The position numbers and the translations under genes were made by a program. Positions 16,484-20,273 of a stretch of DNA of 20,273 nt are shown one piece after another (within the stretch, counting starts at the first letter, position 1; each line of letters starts with the position of its first letter). The DNA is from Porphyromonadaceae bacterium UBA7087. GTDB lineage: Bacteria; Bacteroidota; Bacteroidia; Bacteroidales; Muribaculaceae. The stretch spans positions 1 to 20,273 of the forward strand of contig DKYZ01000106.1 in assembly GCA_002493515.1 (NCBI GenBank), given 5' to 3'. Under the pieces are notes generated by a model. The model saw only the letters and a program-made list of their open reading frames with translations, did not search any database and had not been told where the DNA came from.

Positions 16484-17119
16484 TTATGGCTGTGGAAGCT
16501 GGTGCTTGCCGGGGGAGAGGTAGACTGTTCCGGGACCTGTGACGCGCATCATGCTGAGCCCCTCTCCGCTCAGAAGGTTGCCGAGCGACCAGTTGGACTG
16601 CATCTGCGAGTCGAGGATGTTGTGGAGCGCGATGATATGGTCTTCGTCAACCTCAATTGTCTGTCCCGGAGCCAGGGGAAGGGTGATCGGTGTCCCCTTG
16701 GTGTCGAGAAATACGGTGGAGTGGCCCCGTATCTTCTGCAGCAGAAGACCCATGCCGCCGGTAAGTCCTGCGATTGAGAGCTTGGTGGTGACGTCCACAC
16801 GGTTGTTCGAGCCGATGTAGACTCCCCGGTGGCATATCATGGTCTCCCCGTTGAGCTTTACCGGCAGTATGCCGTGGCGGCTGCCTATCGCCACCTTGCG
16901 GGGCGCTCCGCTGACATTGCGCAGGCGCAGGATAAAGAGCGACTCGCCGGAGAGTTTGGCGCCGAGTATCCGTCCCAGGCCCGAGCCGTTGAAACTGAGT
17001 TCCTTGTCGATGCCGTCCTCCAGATAGATTATCGACCCCTTCTCGGCATAAAACTCCTCCCCGGGCGAGAGGGTTATCTCAAGATGCTGTATGAATTGTC
17101 CTATCAGCTTGCAGTTCAT
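16484..17119 (-). CDS. AIM24 / TIGR00266-family protein
   Basis: A 211-residue beta-rich soluble protein. It shows the tandem-repeat pattern of the AIM24 family. The first half has GSGLGRILGAKLSGESLFILRL (46-67) and the second ends with LLSGEGLSMMRVTGPGTVYLSP, where the SGEGL and TGPGTVYL motifs are typical of TIGR00266 members. No signal peptide is present. Bacterial members have no settled biochemical role; the fungal namesake is a mitochondrial inner-membrane biogenesis factor. Its place between the four-helix-bundle cassette and the helicase suggests it belongs to the Ter operon, and its start codon lies 17 bases beyond the outer edge of the cassette's inverted repeat. Confidence 0.8.
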   Translation of the reverse strand: MNCKLIGQFIQHLEITLSPGEEFYAEKGSIIYLEDGIDKELSFNGSGLGRILGAKLSGESLFILRLRNVSGAPRKVAIGSRHGILPVKLNGETMICHRGVYIGSNNRVDVTTKLSIAGLTGGMGLLLQKIRGHSTVFLDTKGTPITLPLAPGQTIEVDEDHIIALHNILDSQMQSNWSLGNLLSGEGLSMMRVTGPGTVYLSPGKHQLPQP

Positions 17120-17136
17120 CTCAGTCAGTTATAAAC

Positions 17137-17158
17137 TATTAGTGATAAGTGATTAACG
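17137..17158 (+). repeat. Left inverted repeat of the four-helix-bundle cassette
   Basis: TATTAGTGATAA (17137-17148) followed by GTGATTAACG (17149-17158). It is the inverted partner of 17529-17550, with 19 of 22 positions matching. It covers the end and stop codon of the four-helix-bundle gene and lies 17 bases from the AIM24 start. Confidence 0.65.
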
Positions 17159-17512
17159 TTTGTTGCCCATTGTTTTGCAAGAGGAAACCAATATTCTGAT
17201 CAACTCCCTGCAGTCGTTAAGCATTGAGTCTGCCTGTTCAGGGGTGAGTATATCCGTTTCCTTTAGTAGCTCGAGCCAGTATTCTGTTTCGGCGGCTTCT
17301 TTTTTCGCGATTGAAAACTTTGCCAAAAAATCAGGTTTGCTTTGTGCAAATAGCCCCTCTCGAATATTGGCCCCGATGCTGGTGCCGGAACGTAATAATT
17401 GTCGTGATATGTCATACTCACGTTTATTATCACGTAAATAAAGATAAAGTCTGACGCACCTTATAGCAAACCGGAAGCTTTTCTCCTTACTTTGGGACAT
17501 ACGCTCATTCAT
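17153..17512 (-). CDS. Four-helix-bundle protein (TIGR02436 / 23S rRNA intervening-sequence protein family)
   Basis: A protein of about 119 residues with the family signature: KSFRFAIRCVRLYLYL, a SRQLLRSGTSIGANIREGL core, a KKEAAETEYWLELL helix and a C-terminal helix with NDCRELIRILVSS. The fold is four antiparallel helices forming a basic oligomer; relatives sit in 23S rRNA intervening sequences, and the Avd proteins of diversity-generating retroelements share the fold. I placed the start at the ATG at 17512 (MNERMSQ). ATG 17500 also fits the family length. The longest frame, from GTG 17545, would translate the inverted repeat and is unlikely. Its function here is unknown. It does not look like a native Ter component because it is enclosed by its own inverted repeat. 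Confidence 0.82.
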   Translation of the reverse strand: MNERMSQSKEKSFRFAIRCVRLYLYLRDNKREYDISRQLLRSGTSIGANIREGLFAQSKPDFLAKFSIAKKEAAETEYWLELLKETDILTPEQADSMLNDCRELIRILVSSCKTMGNKR

Positions 17513-17528
17513 GACTCGTTCTGTTTGT

Positions 17529-17550
17529 CGTTCATCGTTTATCACTAATA
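17529..17550 (-). repeat. Right inverted repeat of the four-helix-bundle cassette
   Basis: On the plus strand CGTTCATCGT (17529-17538) then TTATCACTAATA (17539-17550). It is the inverted partner of 17137-17158. It contains the stop codon of the second small vWA gene (TAG at 17545-17547, immediately followed by TGA). Confidence 0.65.
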
Positions 17551-18192
17551 ACTAATCGTTACTTCCGGTGGTGGGGGAGGGAGTGTCAGCTCTTCGGTGG
17601 CGCCGACGCTGCGGTTGCCGACGCCGATGGAGTCGGAGACCCACTTGAACAACTTGCGGAACGAGGCGCTGTCTACCGTGTCGAGCGAATACACCTCGTC
17701 GGTCAGCTCCTTGAGCGGCTCCGTCTTCGCGCTCATGCCGGCCGCGCAGGCTATGATGCTTGCGAAATTACGTTTCTTCACCTCCGCAGTCATCTCGCGG
17801 TAGAGCTGTATGTCCGACGGCTTCCCGTCGGTCATGATAAACAGGAGCGGTCTCCAGTCCCCCTTCTGTTCCGGCGTGCCGCGCCTCACCTCCCGGTCTA
17901 CGGTCTCGCAAAGCAGCTTCAGTGCCTGTCCCGTATGGGTCGGGCCGCTTTCAGGAGTCACGATGTCCGGCAGCTGGATCTCGTCCAGCGGCGTCAGCGG
18001 CAGAATCTGTTTCACGTCGCGGTCATAGGTGATGATGCTTATGCTTACGGATTCCAGGGCGAAGGGGTCCTGGCGGAGACTGCTCACCATCGCCTCCAGG
18101 CCCACCTTCACCGATTCTATCGGCTCGCCGCGCATCGAGCCCGACGTGTCGATCAGCAGATATACCGGGAGTCTGCGCATACTCTCCGTCAT
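17545..18192 (-). CDS. Small vWA-domain protein 2 (TerY/TerF-like)
   Basis: A 215-residue cytoplasmic vWA protein. The MIDAS site is intact: DTSGS (D15, S17, S19), a GPTHTGQ loop supplying the threonine and TDG (D122). It is a close paralogue of the gene directly upstream and shares the MRRLPVYLL opening, LRQDP, KGDW-PL-FIMTDG and FRKLFKWVSDS segments. The ATG at 18192 overlaps the upstream stop as ATGA, which suggests coupling; MRRLPVY at 18180 is the paralogue-consistent alternative. The tail is five prolines plus EVTISY. PPPPPEV is shared with the paralogue, but the last residues and the stop lie in the flank of the four-helix-bundle cassette, so the native C-terminus may have been rewritten. 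Confidence 0.83.
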   Translation of the reverse strand: MTESMRRLPVYLLIDTSGSMRGEPIESVKVGLEAMVSSLRQDPFALESVSISIITYDRDVKQILPLTPLDEIQLPDIVTPESGPTHTGQALKLLCETVDREVRRGTPEQKGDWRPLLFIMTDGKPSDIQLYREMTAEVKKRNFASIIACAAGMSAKTEPLKELTDEVYSLDTVDSASFRKLFKWVSDSIGVGNRSVGATEELTLPPPPPEVTISY

Positions 18193-18827
18193 ATCACGAT
18201 GTTCACTTCAGGGGGTGGCGGCGGAAGCTCGCCGAGGGTCGTCGGCTCGCCGCCGGTCTCCTCCACCTTCATGCTGCCCGAGCTCACGGATGCCGACACC
18301 CACTTGAAGAATGCCTTGATCGTCGCGCTGTCGGCCGTGTCAAGCGACACCACATTCTCCGTAATCTTCTTCAGCGTCTCCGTGTTGGCTCCAGCCCCTG
18401 CGGCGCAGGCCACCACCATGCCCCATTTGCGTTTACGGAATTCCTCCAGCCCCTTGTTCAGGTCGTCGGTGGGTTCGCCGTCGGTCATGATGAATACGAG
18501 CGGTTTCCAGTCTCCCTTCTTCTCAGGGGTGGTCTTGGTCACCTCGCGGTCGGCACACTGCGACAGAAGCGCGAGCGCCCCTCCCAGGGATGTGCAGCCG
18601 CTTGCCTGGATGGCGGGCTGCTGGAATGCGGCGAGTTCTGTCAGCGGGGTAGTCTGTCGGGCGTCACTGTCGAAAGTGATGATGCTGAGGTAAGCCGTCT
18701 CGAGCGCGTAGGGATCCTGGCGGAGCGTCGAGACAAGAACCTGCACGCCGTTCTTGACGGCCTCGATCGGCTCTCCGAACATTGAGCCGGAGCAATCGAG
18801 CAGTAGATATACCGGTAGTCTTCTCAT
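18189..18827 (-). CDS. Small vWA-domain protein 1 (TerY/TerF-like)
   Basis: A 212-residue cytoplasmic vWA protein. The MIDAS residues are D11, S13, S15 (DCSGS), T79 (SGCTSLGG) and D116 (TDG). I chose the ATG at 18827 because it gives MRRLPVYLLLDCSGSM, the same start as the two other vWA proteins; the longer open frame to 18929 would overlap the TerD gene. It ends in an acidic linker and a polyproline tail, LPPPPPEVNIVI. vWA domains coordinate Mg/Mn through MIDAS and mediate protein-protein contacts. Here it is probably a scaffold for TerD or the kinase/phosphatase pair (inference). It lies 14 bases after the second TerD gene and overlaps the next vWA gene by 4. Confidence 0.85.
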   Translation of the reverse strand: MRRLPVYLLLDCSGSMFGEPIEAVKNGVQVLVSTLRQDPYALETAYLSIITFDSDARQTTPLTELAAFQQPAIQASGCTSLGGALALLSQCADREVTKTTPEKKGDWKPLVFIMTDGEPTDDLNKGLEEFRKRKWGMVVACAAGAGANTETLKKITENVVSLDTADSATIKAFFKWVSASVSSGSMKVEETGGEPTTLGELPPPPPEVNIVI

Positions 18828-18841
18828 GTCTGTTGTGTCTG

Positions 18842-19501
18842 TTATTTTGCGTAATCGGTTGCTATTCGTTTGATTGTCTCGCAGATATTGCGGTCGGGGA
18901 AGGCGTCGCCGATGGCCGAGAACCTCCATTCGCCGTTGCGGCGGTAGAGCTTGCCCATTATCAGGGCCGTCATCCCTCGGTATTGCGGCTGGGCCGCCAC
19001 GTCATACGACGCGAATACCTCCTTGACTCTCTGCGGCGTCCCCTCATACATGCGTATCGAGGCGTAGGGAATCTGCGAGAAATCCTCCTGTCCGCAGTTG
19101 TTGAGGAAGAAGAATATCTGGTCCACGGTAGGATGCACACGTGTGAGGTCCACCGTCACGATTTCGTTGTCCAGGCCGTCGTCTCCGTCCTGGTCCCCCT
19201 TCAGGTCGTCGCCGCTGTGGTGCAATGCGCGGTCAAGGGAGTCAACCTTTCCCGGAGGCATTCCGTAGCGGCTCAGGAACTCCGTCTTGTAGAGCGGTGA
19301 GTATATGTGGTCGATCAGCTGTCCTTTGTCGTCGAACATCACGCAGCTCAAGTCAAGGTCTACATCCTTCACCGATTTGCCGAATCCCATGAATCCGCCG
19401 CTTACTATGGCTCCCCAGTTGCAGCCCACGCAGAAATCCGTGAGCTTCGAGCCGTTCTTCTTCTCCAGATTTATTTTCTGGCCCTTTTCAAGTCGTATCA
19501 T
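18842..19501 (-). CDS. TerD-family protein (TerZ/TerD-like)
   Basis: A 219-residue cytoplasmic protein of the TerD family. It opens with IRLEKGQKINLEK, the usual first strand. DVDLDLS (46-52) and the acid-rich loop SGDDLKGDQDGDDGLDNE (96-113) match the calcium-binding elements described in TerD structures. It carries about 15 extra residues between the first strands (DFCVGCNWGAIVSGGF), with C24 and C27 close together, as in TerZ-like members. TerD proteins bind calcium and are linked to resistance to tellurite, phage and other stresses. It starts two bases after the stop of the first TerD gene. Confidence 0.87.
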   Translation of the reverse strand: MIRLEKGQKINLEKKNGSKLTDFCVGCNWGAIVSGGFMGFGKSVKDVDLDLSCVMFDDKGQLIDHIYSPLYKTEFLSRYGMPPGKVDSLDRALHHSGDDLKGDQDGDDGLDNEIVTVDLTRVHPTVDQIFFFLNNCGQEDFSQIPYASIRMYEGTPQRVKEVFASYDVAAQPQYRGMTALIMGKLYRRNGEWRFSAIGDAFPDRNICETIKRIATDYAK

Positions 19502-19503
19502 GA

Positions 19504-20061
19504 TTACAGATATTTGTCAACGAAATATTGGAGCCCGCCCTTGTAGCCGTTGCCCATGGCCTCGAATTTCCACACTCCCCCGCGCTTGTAGAGGCGTCCG
19601 AACTCCACTGCCGTCTCGATCGAGAAATCCTCGTCGAGGTCGTATTTGGCTATCTCCTCGTTGTTCAGGGCGTTGTAGATACGGATATAGGAGTTGTGCA
19701 CCTGGCCGAAATTCTGCCTGCGCTCCTCCGCCTCGTGGATGATCACCGTGAAGACTATCTCCTGCACACGCGGATCCACCTTCGAGAGGTCTACGGTTAT
19801 AGTCTCGTCATCGCCGCCGTCGCTGTTGCCGCCAGTGCGGTCGTCGCCCGACGACTCCACCGCCTTGTCAGGCGACACCGGATTGTTGTAGAACACGAGG
19901 AACTCCTCCAACGGAAGCTTCTTGTTCTCGCCGAGCATGAACGCCGAGGCGTCAAGGTCGAAGTCGTAGCCCGTGCTCATGTTCGGGTCCCAGCCGAGAC
20001 CCACGCCCACTTTCTGCAGGCCGATCTCGATGCGTTGTCCTTTCTGAAGATTGATTGCCAT
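19504..20061 (-). CDS. TerD-family calcium-binding protein
   Basis: A 185-residue cytoplasmic protein close to the canonical TerD/TerE form, which is about 190 residues. It has INLQKGQRIEIG at the start, GLGWDPN, DFDLDAS (33-39) and the acidic loop GDDRTGGNSDGGDDE (72-86) followed by ITVDLSKVDPRVQEI. The DFDLDAS and GDD...DDE elements hold the calcium ligands in known structures. It is the first gene of the Ter operon, with a candidate promoter just upstream. Whether the target stress is tellurite, phage or envelope stress cannot be told from sequence; the family name alone does not prove tellurite resistance. Confidence 0.9.
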   Translation of the reverse strand: MAINLQKGQRIEIGLQKVGVGLGWDPNMSTGYDFDLDASAFMLGENKKLPLEEFLVFYNNPVSPDKAVESSGDDRTGGNSDGGDDETITVDLSKVDPRVQEIVFTVIIHEAEERRQNFGQVHNSYIRIYNALNNEEIAKYDLDEDFSIETAVEFGRLYKRGGVWKFEAMGNGYKGGLQYFVDKYL

Positions 20062-20104
20062 GATATTTATGTTTTAGATTGTTGTTTGTTTCTGTTTTAT
20101 GCTG

Positions 20105-20112
20105 CAAAAATA
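20105..20112 (-). promoter_or_regulatory. -7 box TATTTTTG ahead of the Ter operon
   Basis: On the minus strand TATTTTTG fits TAnnTTTG, 43 bases before the ATG at 20061, the same spacing as at the other promoters here. No TTTG is seen 19-20 bases further upstream, so the -33 element is poor and an activator or alternative sigma factor may be needed. A second minus-strand match, TATATTTG at plus 20222-20229, also lacks a clear -33 box and would give a leader of about 150 bases. Confidence 0.5.
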
Positions 20113-20246
20113 GCCGGAATAGCCCGGACCCCCGCGCTTTTTGCAATGTTTCAGTCACTCGCCGCCTCTATCGCCACATTCCCTTTGCAACCTTGCGGCA
20201 GCCCCGGCGTCATTATAAATGCAAATATACGAATTATAGTTCGGAT

Positions 20247-20273
20247 ATGAAAAGGGAGGTTCTATTATTTGAT
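20247..20273 (+). CDS. Possible start of a divergent gene, cut by the window edge
   Basis: An ATG at 20247 opens nine codons (MKREVLLFD) to the end of the window. The region upstream is a plausible divergent promoter area, but no clear TAnnTTTG is seen on the plus strand. Too short to identify; it is included only because the neighbouring intergenic space would fit a divergent gene. Confidence 0.22.

Larger units (their letters stand above)
17137..17550 (-). mobile_element. Putative inverted-repeat cassette carrying a four-helix-bundle gene
   Basis: A segment of about 414 bases bounded by a 22-base imperfect inverted repeat: plus 17137-17158 and 17529-17550, identical over 12 bases (TATTAGTGATAA against TTATCACTAATA) and matching at 7 of the next 10. 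The enclosed four-helix-bundle gene is AT-richer than its neighbours. In the transcript the repeats can pair and close a stem around the ORF, the same layout as intervening sequences of 23S rRNA that carry related genes. The cassette separates the second small vWA gene from AIM24, in an operon whose other gaps are 2-31 bases. Mobility is inferred; no transposase is present and no clear target duplication was identified. Confidence 0.55.

Noticed and set aside
17513..17545. GTG-initiated extension of the four-helix-bundle protein
   Set aside because: It translates the inverted repeat and adds residues absent from the family.
17137..17550. True 23S rRNA intervening sequence
   Set aside because: There is no rRNA in the window; the cassette lies between protein-coding genes.
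18828..18929. N-terminal extension of the first small vWA gene
   Set aside because: It would overlap the TerD coding end; all three vWA proteins align from MRRLP, so the ATG at 18827 is used.
18842..20061. Naming the TerD genes as tellurite-resistance genes
   Set aside because: TerD-family proteins occur in many systems unrelated to tellurite; the sequence does not show the substrate.
1..20273. CRISPR arrays, tRNA or rRNA genes, transposases
   Set aside because: No regularly spaced repeats, no cloverleaf or rRNA-like segments and no transposase-like proteins were seen.

Overview
The window looks like a chromosomal segment of a Bacteroidales bacterium of moderate GC content. A Muribaculaceae-like gut lineage is possible, but the species cannot be read from the sequence. 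The assignment rests on an ECF sigma / DUF4974 anti-sigma / STN-TonB-type outer-membrane protein trio, on promoters of the Bacteroidetes form (TTTG, 19-20 bases, TAnnTTTG), and on protein types common in that phylum. All genes except the first intact one lie on the minus strand.

Layout. Positions 1-306 are a non-coding divergent region with a near-perfect leftward promoter and a -7 box for the rightward gene. 307-1272 (+) is a BASS-type (bile acid:sodium symporter-like) membrane transporter. 1299-4967 (-) is a cell-surface-signalling operon: ECF sigma factor, a short anti-sigma factor without a visible FecR domain, and an STN-containing outer-membrane barrel. 5037-5756 (-) is a DUF5131 (phage Gp37/Gp68-like) three-cysteine protein. 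5836-8952 (-) is a two-gene unit: a small membrane-anchored coiled-coil protein and a PMCA-type calcium P-type ATPase, with its own promoter and a downstream hairpin.

9109-20061 (-) is the main feature, an eleven-gene run with very short spacings. In transcription order it encodes two TerD-family proteins, two small vWA proteins, a four-helix-bundle protein inside a short inverted-repeat element, an AIM24-family protein, a PIF1/RecD-like helicase, a TerY-like vWA protein with a C-terminal zinc ribbon, a PP2C-type phosphatase, a Ser/Thr-kinase-like protein with a zinc ribbon, and a protein with a TerB-like N-terminus.

The vWA + PP2C + kinase set matches the 'TerY-P' phosphorylation triad described for Ter stress-response systems. 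TerD proteins are known calcium binders, vWA domains act as metal-dependent scaffolds, and the kinase/phosphatase pair suggests reversible phosphorylation. The helicase suggests a DNA-processing output. The exact gene set, with AIM24, a PIF1-like helicase, a TerB-like protein with a long uncharacterised C-terminus and two vWA proteins sharing a polyproline tail, is the best candidate here for an under-described stress or defence system. The second notable feature is the four-helix-bundle cassette (about 17137-17550), flanked by a 22-base imperfect inverted repeat and sitting between two operon genes without breaking either.
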